This document shows, in pieces, positions 16,984 through 26,483 of a DNA stretch of 64,000 bases. The stretch is from Roseicyclus amphidinii. Lineage in GTDB: Bacteria > Pseudomonadota > Alphaproteobacteria > Rhodobacterales > Rhodobacteraceae. The stretch covers positions 1 through 64,000 of the forward strand of contig NZ_JASJOE010000001.1 in assembly GCF_030163755.1 (NCBI RefSeq), in the 5' to 3' direction. Positions within the stretch are counted from its first letter, which is position 1. Every line of letters begins with the position of its first letter. A program made the translations under genes and the position numbers. Under the pieces are notes generated by a model, which was not told where the DNA came from, did no database searches, and saw only the letters and a list, made by a program, of their open reading frames with translations.

Positions 16984-17295
16984 TCAGAACCTCTCGGCCC
17001 GCAGCACCTCGCAATCGACCACGCTGACCACGCCGATATGCCGCTCCACCACCGAAAACGCCGCGTCGAGCAGCGCATCGAGCCGTTCGGGCCGGATGAT
17101 GCAGACCACGCAGACCATCCCGCCCGCACGGCTGACCTGCCCCTCGCGGCTCCATTGCCCGGAACGGCCCGAACCGCCGAGAACCGGCAGAATGGTGAAA
17201 CCGGTTACACCGGCCTTGACCAGCGCGTTGGTCAGCCGGGTTTCCATCACGGCTTCGATGGTGATCTCGACACGCTTGGCGTCGTGGGTCTGCAT
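16984..17295 (-). CDS. PII-like bicarbonate-transport regulator (SbtB type)
   Basis: A 103-residue PII-fold protein. An N-terminal strand VEITIEAVMETRLTNALV leads to the nucleotide-binding loop region PVLGGSGRSGQW. The C-terminal half MVCVVCIIRPERLDALLDAA completes the ferredoxin-like fold. The stop is followed by the sbtA-sbtB gene edge: sbtA lies 5 bases upstream on the same strand, so the proteins are made together. SbtB proteins bind adenyl nucleotides and gate SbtA. This copy ends shortly after VVDCEVLRAERF and lacks the CGxxxxxCG redox tail of cyanobacterial SbtB. Start ATG 17295; longer upstream frames run inside sbtA. Confidence 0.8.
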   Translation of the reverse strand: MQTHDAKRVEITIEAVMETRLTNALVKAGVTGFTILPVLGGSGRSGQWSREGQVSRAGGMVCVVCIIRPERLDALLDAAFSVVERHIGVVSVVDCEVLRAERF

Positions 17296-17300
17296 GGGCC

Positions 17301-18281
17301 TCAGCCTCCGGTGACGGCGCTGGCCACCGCAAGGTAAAGCGGGATGCCGAGCGTCAGGTTGAAGGGGAACGTCACGCCGAGCGACAGCGTGAGATAGACC
17401 GAGGGGTTCGCCTCGGGCAGGGCCACGCGCATCGCCGCGGGCACCGCGATATAGGAGGCCGAGGCGCAGAGCGTCATGAACAGCACCACGCCGCCGGTCG
17501 ACAGCCCCAGCAACAGCCCCGCCATCAGCCCGAGGCTCGCGCCGATGGGCGGCATGATCACGCCGAACAGGAACACGCCCGGCGTCAGCACCCCGCGCGC
17601 GTCGCGCAGGCCGCGCCCCGCGACCAGCCCCATGTCGAGCAGGAACAGGCACAGCACCCCTTGGAAGGGGGCGACGATGAGGGGGGAGATCATCGCCATC
17701 CCCTCGGCCCCGGTGATCCAGCCGATCAGGAAAGAGCCGACGAGCAGCACGATGGACCCGTTCAGAAGGATCTCGCGCATCAGCCCTTCCTCCATCTCGG
17801 CCGAGGATTTGCCGAAGCGTGCGATCAGCCAGAGCGCGGACAGGATCGCGGGCGCCTCCATCACCGCGGCGACGGCGACCATGTAGCCCTCGGACGTGAG
17901 ACCCGCCGAGCCGATGACCGAGGTCGCGGCGACGAAGGTCACGATGGAGATCGAGCCGTAATGCCCCGCGACGGCAGCCGCATCGGTCACATCGAGCCGC
18001 GTCATGGCGCGCAGCAGCGCGAAGGCGATGAGCGGGATGGCGAAGGACAGGATCAGCCCCGCCACCAGCGACAACAGAAGCGTCTGGTCGATGCCGTGGT
18101 CGGCCACGCTGACCCCGCCCTTGAAGCCGATGGCGAAGAGCAGGTAGATCGACATCCCCTTGGCGATGGCCTCGGGGATCGACAGGTCGGACCGGGCGAA
18201 GGCCGCCAGCAGGCCGAGCGCGAAGAACAGGATGATGGGCGACAACAGGTTGTCCGCCGCCAGCGCGAGAATGCCGTCCAT
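17301..18281 (-). CDS. sbtA: Sodium-dependent bicarbonate transporter SbtA
   Basis: A 326-residue inner-membrane protein with about ten spans in two inverted halves, matching SbtA (formerly DUF897). Characteristic stretches are IGFKGGVSVADHG in the first half, HYGSISIVTF next to the substrate region, and FGVIMPPIGASLGL with YIAVPAAMR in the second. SbtA imports bicarbonate with sodium. Its PII-like regulator lies 5 bases downstream and a beta-carbonic anhydrase gene just upstream, which strongly supports an inorganic-carbon role. No RuBisCO gene is in view, so anaplerotic carboxylation is the likelier use of the bicarbonate. Confidence 0.88.
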   Translation of the reverse strand: MDGILALAADNLLSPIILFFALGLLAAFARSDLSIPEAIAKGMSIYLLFAIGFKGGVSVADHGIDQTLLLSLVAGLILSFAIPLIAFALLRAMTRLDVTDAAAVAGHYGSISIVTFVAATSVIGSAGLTSEGYMVAVAAVMEAPAILSALWLIARFGKSSAEMEEGLMREILLNGSIVLLVGSFLIGWITGAEGMAMISPLIVAPFQGVLCLFLLDMGLVAGRGLRDARGVLTPGVFLFGVIMPPIGASLGLMAGLLLGLSTGGVVLFMTLCASASYIAVPAAMRVALPEANPSVYLTLSLGVTFPFNLTLGIPLYLAVASAVTGG

Positions 18282-18338
18282 CGCTGTCCCCTTTTCTCGT
18301 TCCGGGCCGCCATAGCGGCGCTTGGGCCTTGGGTAAAG

Positions 18339-18989
18339 TCAGCCCTTCACGAAATGCCGCACCGCGCCGTCAAAGGTCTCGAGGTCCATCTCGGCGAGGT
18401 CGGTCCACAGCCCGTGGAGCGTGATCTGCCCGGCCTCGACCGCCGCCGAGACGAAAGGATAGCCCATGAGGTTCTCGAGGCTGACCTTTATCCCCTCCTT
18501 CTCCAGCGCGGTCTGGCGGTCGGCGGGGTCGGTGATGTCGGCGATGCGCGCCACGCCGGGGCGCAGCACGTCGAGCCAGCGGCCGATGAAGCTTTCGGTC
18601 TGCTCGAACTCGGGCGCCTCGCCGGCGCACATCTGCAGGCAGCCGCGCACGCCGCCGCAATTGGAATGGCCCATCACGATGATGTGCCGCACATGCAGGT
18701 GCTTGACCGCGAATTCCACCGCGGCGGCGGTGCCGTGGTGCTGACCGTCGGGCGTGTAGGGCGGGACCATGTTGGCGATGTTGCGATGGACGAAGACCTC
18801 GCCGACCTGCTGGGCGAAGACCGACTCGATGGCGACGCGGCTGTCGCAACAGGCGATGACCATGGCGCGGGGTGTCTGACCTTCGATGGCGAGCTTGCGG
18901 AACAGGTCGCGGTTGCCGGGGAAATCATGGGATTTCCAGTCCTTGTAGCGTTCGAGCAGGTAATCGGGCAGCGATCTCACACGGTGCAT
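18339..18989 (-). CDS. Beta-class carbonic anhydrase
   Basis: A 216-residue zinc enzyme interconverting CO2 and bicarbonate. Zinc ligands are visible as Cys48 in ACCDSR, His108 and Cys111 in MGHSNCGG, with the Asp49-Arg51 dyad next to the first. The N-terminal helix LPDYLLERYKDWKSHDF is typical of the family. The start is taken as the ATG at 18989, with AAGGAC upstream; an ATG at 19025 would add 12 residues without a ribosome site. It lies 57 bases before sbtA on the same strand, so the three genes probably form one carbon-supply operon. Confidence 0.93.
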   Translation of the reverse strand: MHRVRSLPDYLLERYKDWKSHDFPGNRDLFRKLAIEGQTPRAMVIACCDSRVAIESVFAQQVGEVFVHRNIANMVPPYTPDGQHHGTAAAVEFAVKHLHVRHIIVMGHSNCGGVRGCLQMCAGEAPEFEQTESFIGRWLDVLRPGVARIADITDPADRQTALEKEGIKVSLENLMGYPFVSAAVEAGQITLHGLWTDLAEMDLETFDGAVRHFVKG

Positions 18990-19141
18990 GTCTGGGGTCG
19001 GTCCTTGGTCGTGGTGGAGGTGCATAGCGCGGAAACGGGAAAAATTGGAGCTTCATGTTGCCACGGGCATAAGCCTTTCTTCAGACCCTCCGGGCAGGGT
19101 CGCGCCTGCCTTTGGTGGGGGCATGACGTGGAGCGAGCGAA

Positions 19142-19525
19142 ATGACGGCGGGAATAACCCAACTGCCGCTGGAGGAACCTGCGCGGTTCAATCCCGGCCA
19201 ACTCGAGGAATTGTGCAGTCGCATGGGCGAGACCCGTGCCGAGGCCGAGGTGGGCCATGCCCTGCAACGGCTTTCCGTCCATCTGGCCGAGGTGACGCGG
19301 CTGCGCGCCACAGACCGGCGCGACGACCTGGCGGCGGCCCTGGCCGCGGTGATCCGCGATGCGCAGCTGATCGGCATGGCGACGCTGGCGCGCGTCGGGC
19401 GGCATGTACTCGACTGCCTGGACAGCGGCGATCCGACGGCGCTGGCGGCCACGCTGGCGCGGCTCGACCGGATCGGCGACCGCTCGATCCACGCGGTCTG
19501 GGACCTCGAGGATCTTTCGGGCTGA
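19142..19525 (+). CDS. Conserved hypothetical helical protein (Hpt-like)
   Basis: A 127-residue, almost entirely helical, Ala/Leu/Arg-rich protein. The predicted helices (EELCSRMGETRAEAEVGHAL, RDDLAAALAAVIRDAQLIGM, TALAATLARLDRIGDRSIHA) suggest a four-helix bundle of the Hpt type. The usual phospho-His motif HxxKG is not present, so phosphotransfer cannot be claimed. It lies 64 bases upstream of the leucyl aminopeptidase gene on the same strand and diverges from the carbonic anhydrase gene. Confidence 0.6.
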   Translation: MTAGITQLPLEEPARFNPGQLEELCSRMGETRAEAEVGHALQRLSVHLAEVTRLRATDRRDDLAAALAAVIRDAQLIGMATLARVGRHVLDCLDSGDPTALAATLARLDRIGDRSIHAVWDLEDLSG

Positions 19526-19589
19526 GGCCACTTGCAGCGACCGGGCGCGGCGCTAGTGTGGCGCGCGATCCAGCGGAGCCCGACCCGAC

Positions 19590-20977
<1,388 letters not shown>

Positions 20978-20981
<4 letters not shown>

Positions 20982-21820
20982 CGATGGACCCCCGCATCAC
21001 GGCCAGCAACGGGCGCGTCGCCCATGTCTCGCTCGAGGGGCTGGTCGAGGCCGAACGCTTCGTCAAGGGACGCTGGATGATGGTCCAGCAACCCATGGTG
21101 AACCTGTCGGATGCGCCGCGCGGGCAGCGCAGCAGCCAGCTATTGTATGGCGAGCGGTTCCTGGCGCTGGAAACCGCGGATGGGTTCGCCTTCGGTGTGG
21201 CCGAACGCGACGGCCATGTCGGCTACATCCTGTCGGGTGCGCTGACCACCGCCGAGGAGGGGACGCATTGGGTGGTGTCGCCCGCGACGCATCTCTATCC
21301 CAAGCCCAACATCAAGGAACCGCCGGACGTGGCGCTGTTCTTCGGCAGTCGCGTCACCGTGACGGGCGAGCGCGACGCGTTTTACCGCATCCACACCGGC
21401 CATTACGTCCCGCGCCAGCACCTCGTGCCGCTCAAGGCGCGGTTCGACGACCCTGTCGGCATCGCCGACATGTTCCTGGGAACCCCCTATCTCTGGGGCG
21501 GGTCAAGCCGCTGGGGGCTCGACTGTTCCGGGCTGGTGCAGACGGCGCTTCTGGCTTGCGGGATCGACTGCCCGCGTGACAGCGACCAGCAGGAAGCGGC
21601 CCTGGGCGAGCAGCTGGCCGAGGGCGAGCTGCTCAGGCGCGGCGACCTCGTGTTCTGGCAGGGGCATGTCGCCATCATGTCGAGCCCGACGATGCTTTTG
21701 CATGCCAATGTGCATCACATGGCGGTCGCCTACGAGACCTTCGACGAGGCGGTCGCGCGGATCGGGGCAAAGGAATTCGGTCAGATCACCTCGATCCGTC
21801 GGCTGCCGGGGCTGGGGTAA
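20978..21820 (+). CDS. NlpC/P60 family cell-wall peptidase
   Basis: A 280-residue protein. Residues 1-170 form two SH3-like beta domains (the second around DVALFFGSRVTVTGERDAFY). The NlpC/P60 catalytic domain covers about 175-280. Catalytic Cys is in RWGLDCSGLVQTAL and the His in GDLVFWQGHVAIM. Such enzymes cleave gamma-glutamyl-diaminopimelate bonds in peptidoglycan peptides. There is no signal peptide at the ATG at 20978, so it probably acts on imported muropeptides in the cytoplasm, in line with the overlapping aminopeptidase gene. The frame extending left to 20888 is inside that gene. Confidence 0.9.
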
Positions 21821-21823
21821 CCG

Positions 21824-22168
21824 TCAGCTCTCGACCGCGCGGATCAGCTTGCGCTCCAGCACGCGGAGCACGGCCTTCAGGTCATGGCCGCGTTTCAGGA
21901 TGCGCCCGTCCATGCCGATCACCGAATACTGCCCCTGCTTGTCGCGGAGGCGCGGGCGCTTCTCGATCCGGTAGATCGGATGCTCGGCGGTGCGGCGGAA
22001 GATGGCGAAGATCGCCACGTCGCTCAGGTGAGAGATGCCGTAATCGCGCCACTCCCCCGCGGCGACCATGCGCCCGTAGAGCGTCAGGATCACGCCAAGC
22101 TCCCTGCGGTCGAAGGCAACCTGTTCCGTGCGCGCGGCTGGCCCGTTGGGCTGGAAATGCATCACCAT
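21824..22168 (-). CDS. DUF2794 family protein
   Basis: A 114-residue conserved alphaproteobacterial protein of unknown function. The central block FDRRELGVILTLYGRMVAAG and WRDYGISHLSDVAIFAIFRR is highly characteristic, followed by an RIEKRPRLRDKQGQYSVI strand region. The start is taken at ATG 22168 (MVMHFQP); the frame further left reads proline-rich and non-coding. It converges with the NlpC/P60 gene with only three bases between stops. Confidence 0.85.
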   Translation of the reverse strand: MVMHFQPNGPAARTEQVAFDRRELGVILTLYGRMVAAGEWRDYGISHLSDVAIFAIFRRTAEHPIYRIEKRPRLRDKQGQYSVIGMDGRILKRGHDLKAVLRVLERKLIRAVES

Positions 22169-22236
22169 GGGGGGATGGTGGGGGCGATGGGGGCTCGGGT
22201 CAAGCGCGAAGCGATAAGGGCGGTGCGCGGGCGGGG

Positions 22237-22824
22237 TCAGATCACCAGATCGGCGGCATAGGCCCGCAGGATCCAACCGGGCAGGATCGGATCCGCCTTT
22301 GCAAGTCTCCCACCGGCAAAGACGAGCATCTGCCGCGGCGGTTCGTTGAGGCGCGAGTTGTCGAAGACCATGCCCCGGTCAGCGCGCAGGACGGCCTCGC
22401 GGATCAGCGGCTGGTTGCGCTCGAAGCGCGCCCGGACCTTGTCTTCGGGGACATCATGGCCCCCTTCAGTGACGCGGGCCCTGACCCGCGCGACCGAGAG
22501 GTCGGGGCTGTCGATGCCGACGTGCATCACCACGACGAGGTAGCCTTGCGCCCGCGCGGCGTCGATGATCTCCAGCTTTGAGCGGTGGGAGAACACCGTT
22601 TCGGTGGCGAAGCTCTGGCGCGCGACCAGCAGCTCGGCCCGTCGCGCATCGGCGATGCGGGCGGCGTCGTAGGCGGCCTCCATGGAAGGATCGCGCAGCT
22701 CGTCACGCTGGATGATGTCCGCGTTGACGAAAGGACCGGCAAAGCGCGGGGCGACACGGGTCTGGTAGAGGGTGGATTTTCCCGCACCGTTCGGCCCGGC
22801 CAGCAGGACAAGGCTGGGCCTCAA
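22237..22824 (-). CDS. Zeta-toxin-like P-loop kinase
   Basis: A 195-residue P-loop protein. Walker A GPNGAGKST is at 10-18, followed by NADIIQRDELRD and a SFATETVFSH block, then RVTEGGHDVPEDKVRARFER, all typical of the zeta-toxin-related family (COG4185 type). Zeta toxins phosphorylate UDP-N-acetylglucosamine; whether this group does so is not established. The only start giving an intact P-loop is a TTG at 22824, overlapping the antitoxin stop as TTGA, so translation is coupled to the upstream gene. Probable toxin of a two-gene module. Confidence 0.75.
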   Translation of the reverse strand: MRPSLVLLAGPNGAGKSTLYQTRVAPRFAGPFVNADIIQRDELRDPSMEAAYDAARIADARRAELLVARQSFATETVFSHRSKLEIIDAARAQGYLVVVMHVGIDSPDLSVARVRARVTEGGHDVPEDKVRARFERNQPLIREAVLRADRGMVFDNSRLNEPPRQMLVFAGGRLAKADPILPGWILRAYAADLVI

Positions 22825-23177
22825 GCGCCCTTGTCCGCTGCCGCGTAGACGAGGTTGCCACCCTCATCGAGGCCGACACCCCGGCCAAGCGCCTTTCGCT
22901 GCGCGAAAAACGCGGTTTCGGCCGCGGAGGGCGTTGCCATCTTCTCGGTGAAGGCCTCGAGCCAGGCGGCGTCTTCTTCTTCGGACAGGGCGGCGGTGTC
23001 GAGCCTGCCGTCGAGGGCTGCAGTGAGGCGGGCGTGATCGAAACGGCCGGATTGCTCGATCGCGCGGCCGATCTTCATCCAATGGGTGATCTGCCCGGCA
23101 ACGGACCGGCTTTGAAGGTCCGCTTCGCGGCGGACCAGCGCCATGATGTCATCGGCAAGTTTGACGGATTGCGCCAT
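22821..23177 (-). CDS. ParD-like antitoxin of the zeta-like toxin
   Basis: A 118-residue protein. Its N-terminus, MAQSVKLADDIMALVRREAD then SRSVAGQITHWMKIGRAIE, is the ribbon-helix-helix-like DNA-binding segment of the TA-system ParD group. The C-terminal half (LSEEEDAAWLEAFTEKMATP) is acidic and probably binds the toxin. The ATG at 23177 is favoured; the longer frame runs through the operator. It overlaps the zeta-like gene by four bases. A perfect palindrome 26 bases upstream is a likely autoregulatory site. Confidence 0.72.
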   Translation of the reverse strand: MAQSVKLADDIMALVRREADLQSRSVAGQITHWMKIGRAIEQSGRFDHARLTAALDGRLDTAALSEEEDAAWLEAFTEKMATPSAAETAFFAQRKALGRGVGLDEGGNLVYAAADKGA

Positions 23178-23202
23178 GGTCGCCCCCTGAACTTGTCTGA
23201 AG

Positions 23203-23219
23203 GTGGCAAAATGCCACCC
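23203..23219. promoter_or_regulatory. Operator palindrome of the ParD-like/zeta-like module
   Basis: A perfect 7-3-7 inverted repeat, GGTGGCA-AAA-TGCCACC, sits 25 bases before the antitoxin start. On the same strand TTGACT lies just upstream of it, so a bound repressor would overlap the promoter. Confidence 0.65.
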
Positions 23220-23247
23220 AAAAGTCAAGATCAGGGGGCGGGATGCC

Positions 23248-24117
23248 TCAGGCCCGCACCAGCGCCTCGTAGGCCTCGGCGATGCCGCGGGTCAGGGTGC
23301 CGACTTCGAAATTGTAGTCGCCGATCTGGCCCACCGGCGTGACCTCGGCCGCGGTGCCGGTCAGCCAGCATTGCTCGAAGCCTTCCAGCTCCTCGGGCAT
23401 GATGTGGCGCTCGTGAACCGCGATGTTGCGGTCCTTGAGCATGCCGATCACCGTTTGCCGGGTGATGCCGTTCAGGAAGCAATCGGCCAGCGGCGTATGC
23501 ACCTCGCCATCCTTGACGAAGAAGATGTTGGCCCCCGTCGCCTCGGCCACGTAGCCGCGGTAATCCATGAACAGCGCGTCGGAACAGCCCTTGGCCTCGG
23601 CCGCGTGCTTGGAGGTGGTGCAGATCATGTAAAGGCCCGCGGCCTTGGCATGAACGGGGATGGTCTCGGGCGAGGGGCGCTTCCACTTGGAGATGTCCAG
23701 CTTCGCCCCCTTCATCTTGGCGTCACCGTAGTAGCTGCCCCACTCCCACGCCGCGATGGCCAGGCGGACCGGGTTCCGGGCCGAGCTGACGCCCATATCC
23801 TCGCCGGCGCCGCGCCACGCGACCGCGCGGACATAGGCGTCGGTCAGGTTGTTGGCCTTCATGACCTCGTATTTCGCGGCCTCGATCTCGTCAACCGTGA
23901 AGGGGATCTCGAAGTCGATGCAGGAGGCCGAATAATGCAGCCGCTCGGAATGCTTCCGGCTTTCGAAGATCTTGCCGTTATACGCGCGCTCACCCTCGAA
24001 CACGGAGGAGGCGTAGTGCATCGCATGGGTCAGGATGTGCACGCTCGCGTCGCGCCACTCCACCAGCTTGCCATCCATCCAGATCTTGCCGTCACGGTCG
24101 TCATATGCCCCGGCCAT
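23248..24117 (-). CDS. ilvE: Branched-chain amino acid aminotransferase
   Basis: A 289-residue class IV PLP aminotransferase for the last step of valine, leucine and isoleucine synthesis. Seen are the N-terminal block YDDRDGKIWMDGKLVEW, THAMHYASSVFEGERAY, the lysine-bearing VHAKAAGLYMICTTSKH region and EATGANIFFVKDGEVHTP with the phosphate-binding GITRQTVIGML. The start is the ATG at 24117; the frame extends left to 24180 without support. It diverges from petP across a 192-base interval with two TTGCGCAA palindromes. Confidence 0.93.
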   Translation of the reverse strand: MAGAYDDRDGKIWMDGKLVEWRDASVHILTHAMHYASSVFEGERAYNGKIFESRKHSERLHYSASCIDFEIPFTVDEIEAAKYEVMKANNLTDAYVRAVAWRGAGEDMGVSSARNPVRLAIAAWEWGSYYGDAKMKGAKLDISKWKRPSPETIPVHAKAAGLYMICTTSKHAAEAKGCSDALFMDYRGYVAEATGANIFFVKDGEVHTPLADCFLNGITRQTVIGMLKDRNIAVHERHIMPEELEGFEQCWLTGTAAEVTPVGQIGDYNFEVGTLTRGIAEAYEALVRA

Positions 24118-24172
24118 CGTTCCGATCCTCGCCCAGTTCACCGGCTCTTCCAACCGGTTCGGTTTTCGAATG

Positions 24173-24212
24173 TTGCGCAAATTACGTCCGGATCGGTCAT
24201 AAAGTTGCGCAA
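24173..24212. promoter_or_regulatory. Paired TTGCGCAA palindromes between ilvE and petP
   Basis: Two identical GTTGCGCAAA decamers, each holding the 8-bp palindrome TTGCGCAA (24173-24180 and 24205-24212), have centres exactly 32 bp apart, about three helical turns. A MarR-type regulator is encoded next to them. The ilvE promoter should also lie here. Direct binding by PetP is inference. Confidence 0.55.
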
Positions 24213-24236
24213 AACACCCTCATCGCTAGCAATTGA

Positions 24237-24270
24237 TTCTTGGAAAGTCAACAAGGCTGACATAAACTGC
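24237..24270 (+). promoter_or_regulatory. petP: Probable petP promoter
   Basis: TTGGAA and TAAACT are separated by 17 bases, about 45 bases before the petP ATG. This is a reasonable housekeeping sigma-factor match, judged by eye. Edges are approximate. Confidence 0.4.
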
Positions 24271-24309
24271 GCGCCAAGCCCGAACGGGACGAGAAGGAAG
24301 GGACAGTCG

Positions 24310-24825
24310 ATGGCAGACCGCAACGCGGCGAACCTGATGGGGCGCGGGGAAAGCCTGCTGTTCCTGACCGACGACCAGCTGCGTCGCGGGATCGAGGCGA
24401 TGTTCTTCGCCTATCGCGGCTTCACCGCCGACCCCGACCGCATCCTTCAGGAATACGGCTATGGCCGGGCGCATCACCGGGCGATCCATTTCATCAACCG
24501 CTCGCCGGGCACGACGGTGAACAACCTGTTGTCGATCCTGGGCGTGACCAAGCAATCGCTGAACCGGGTGCTGCGCACGCTGGTCGAGGACGGGCTGGTC
24601 GACAGCCGCGTCGGCACCCGCGACAAGCGTGAGCGGCATCTGCACCTGACCGAGAAGGGCGCGGCACTGGAGCGCGCCCTGTCCGAGGCGCAGCGCAACC
24701 GGATGCGCGATGCCTTCCGCGCCGCGGGGCCCGAGGCGGTGGCGGGCTTTCGAGCGGTGCTGGAACAGATGATGGACCCCGACATGAAGCGCCATTACCT
24801 CGATGGCGGGGACGGGCCGCGATGA
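24310..24825 (+). CDS. petP: MarR-family regulator PetP
   Basis: A 171-residue winged-helix protein. The helix-turn-helix lies around PGTTVNNLLSILGVTKQSLN and the wing in VDSRVGTRDKRERHLHLTEK. The order MarR regulator then OmpR-type response regulator with an ATGA overlap matches petP-petR, described upstream of the cytochrome bc1 operon in Rhodobacter capsulatus, where petR is needed for growth. No histidine kinase is adjacent. In this window the pair is followed by a histone-deacetylase-like gene, not petABC. The start at 24310 is supported by AAGGAAGG nearby; a much longer frame to the left is non-coding. Confidence 0.82.
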   Translation: MADRNAANLMGRGESLLFLTDDQLRRGIEAMFFAYRGFTADPDRILQEYGYGRAHHRAIHFINRSPGTTVNNLLSILGVTKQSLNRVLRTLVEDGLVDSRVGTRDKRERHLHLTEKGAALERALSEAQRNRMRDAFRAAGPEAVAGFRAVLEQMMDPDMKRHYLDGGDGPR

Positions 24826-25535
24826 CCCATGACATCGGCGCGCATCTGCTGATCGTGGACGATGACGAGCGCATCCGCGGCCTGTTGCAGAAATTCCTGA
24901 TGCGCAACGGCTTCATGGCGACAGTCGCCCGCGACGCGGCGCAGGCGCGGCGGCTTCTGAGCGGTCTGGCCTTCGACCTGATCGTGCTGGACGTGATGAT
25001 GCCGGGCGAGGACGGCCTGAGCCTGTGCCGCGATCTGCGGGCCGGGTCCAGCACGCCGATCCTTCTGCTGACGGCCAAGGGCGACCCCTCGGACCGGATC
25101 ACGGGGCTTGAGGCGGGGGCGGATGATTACCTCGCCAAGCCCTTCGAACCGAAGGAGCTGTTGCTCAGGATCAACGCGATCCTGCGCCGGATGCCGAAGC
25201 CGCAGGAAGAGGCGGAGTTGCCGAAGGTGCTGCACCTCGGGCCGATCCGCTACGACCTCGAACGCGCCGAGATGTGGCACGGCACACAAGCCGTGCGCCT
25301 GACCGCGACCGAGGCCGCCTTGATGCGCATCTTCACCGCCGAGCCGAACCGGGCGATCACCCGGACCGAGTTGGTGAGCCTGCTCAACCGCGACAAGACC
25401 GGGGCCGAGCAGGTGCAGGAGCGTGCCGTGGACGTGCAGATCACGCGGCTGCGCCGCAAGATCGAGGTGAACCCCAAACAGCCGCGCTATTTGCAGACCG
25501 TGCGCGGGGCGGGCTACATGCTGGCACCGGACTGA
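24822..25535 (+). CDS. petR: OmpR-family response regulator PetR
   Basis: A 237-residue response regulator. The receiver domain (residues 8-122) has the acidic pair in LLIVDDDERIR, phospho-acceptor Asp in LIVLDVMMPGEDG and Lys in DYLAKPFEPKELL. The winged-helix output domain covers about 135-235, ending RKIEVNPKQPRYLQTVRGAG, the typical OmpR recognition region. It overlaps petP by four bases. Known petR mutants of R. capsulatus are impaired in respiratory and photosynthetic growth. The cognate kinase is unknown and none is encoded here. Confidence 0.88.
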   Translation: MTHDIGAHLLIVDDDERIRGLLQKFLMRNGFMATVARDAAQARRLLSGLAFDLIVLDVMMPGEDGLSLCRDLRAGSSTPILLLTAKGDPSDRITGLEAGADDYLAKPFEPKELLLRINAILRRMPKPQEEAELPKVLHLGPIRYDLERAEMWHGTQAVRLTATEAALMRIFTAEPNRAITRTELVSLLNRDKTGAEQVQERAVDVQITRLRRKIEVNPKQPRYLQTVRGAGYMLAPD

Positions 25536-25550
25536 AACAGGGCCTTTGCC

Positions 25551-26483
25551 ATGACATTGCTTGTCGAGAACCCCGCGGGGCTGGATCACGTGACGCCCGC
25601 GGGCCACCCGGAACGGGTCGAGCGGCTGGAAGAGATCACCGAGGTGCTGTCAGTGCCTGAGTTCGACGCGCTCGACCGGATCGAGGCACCGATGGCCGAC
25701 GAAGCATCGCTGCTGCTGGGGCATCCGCAAAGCCATGTCGACGCCGTGCGGCGGCAGATCCCCGAGACGGGGCAGACCGCGCTCGACCCCGACACCTGGG
25801 CCAGCCCCGGCTCGTGGGAGGCGGCGCTGAAGGGCGTGGGCGGCTGCATCGCCGCCGTCGACGCGGTGCTGGACGGGCGCGCGAACAACGCCTTCGTCGC
25901 CACGCGCCCCCCCGGCCACCATGCGGAAAAGACGCGCGCGATGGGCTTTTGCCTGTTCTCCACCATCGCCATCGCCGCGCGCCACGCGCTCGAGGTGCGG
26001 GGCCTCAGCCGCGTCGCGGTTGTCGATTTCGACGTGCATCACGGCAACGGCACGCAGGATGTGCTGTGGGACGAGCCGCGCGCGCTGTTTGTCTCCAGCC
26101 ACCAGATGCCGCTTTACCCCGGCAGCGGGGCCGCCAGCGAACGCGGCGCGTCGGACAACGTGCTGAACATTCCCCTCCCCCCCGGAAGCGGCGGGGCCGA
26201 GATGCGCACGGCCTACGAGGGGCGCGTGTTCCCGCGGCTGCGCGACTGGCAGCCGGAGCTTATCCTGATCTCTGCCGGGTTCGACGCCCATATCGACGAT
26301 CCGCTCGCCAACCTGATGTGGACCGAGGAGGATTTCGCCTGGGTCACCCGCGGGCTTTGCGACATCGCCGACGAGGTCTGTTCCGGGCGCGTGGTCTCGA
26401 CTCTCGAAGGGGGTTATGATCTTCCCGCATTGGCGGCTTCGGTCGCGGTGCATGTGACGGAACTGAAGGAGCGGGGCGCATGA
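25551..26483 (+). CDS. Histone deacetylase family protein (acetylpolyamine amidohydrolase-like)
   Basis: A 310-residue zinc amidohydrolase of the arginase/deacetylase fold. Seen are the catalytic His pair in TRPPGHHAEK, zinc ligands in VDFDVHHGNGTQ, and LISAGFDAHIDDPLANL, which carries the third metal Asp. Bacterial members deacetylate acetyl-polyamines or other small N-acyl compounds; the exact substrate is not readable. It lies 15 bases after petR and overlaps xseB by four bases. The run HDAC-xseB-ispA-dxs is common in Rhodobacterales. Confidence 0.88.
   Translation: MTLLVENPAGLDHVTPAGHPERVERLEEITEVLSVPEFDALDRIEAPMADEASLLLGHPQSHVDAVRRQIPETGQTALDPDTWASPGSWEAALKGVGGCIAAVDAVLDGRANNAFVATRPPGHHAEKTRAMGFCLFSTIAIAARHALEVRGLSRVAVVDFDVHHGNGTQDVLWDEPRALFVSSHQMPLYPGSGAASERGASDNVLNIPLPPGSGGAEMRTAYEGRVFPRLRDWQPELILISAGFDAHIDDPLANLMWTEEDFAWVTRGLCDIADEVCSGRVVSTLEGGYDLPALAASVAVHVTELKERGA

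Noticed and set aside
23203-24309. 540-residue plus-strand frame reaching petP
   Set aside because: It lies antisense to ilvE; only the last 171 codons from 24310 show the MarR family pattern.
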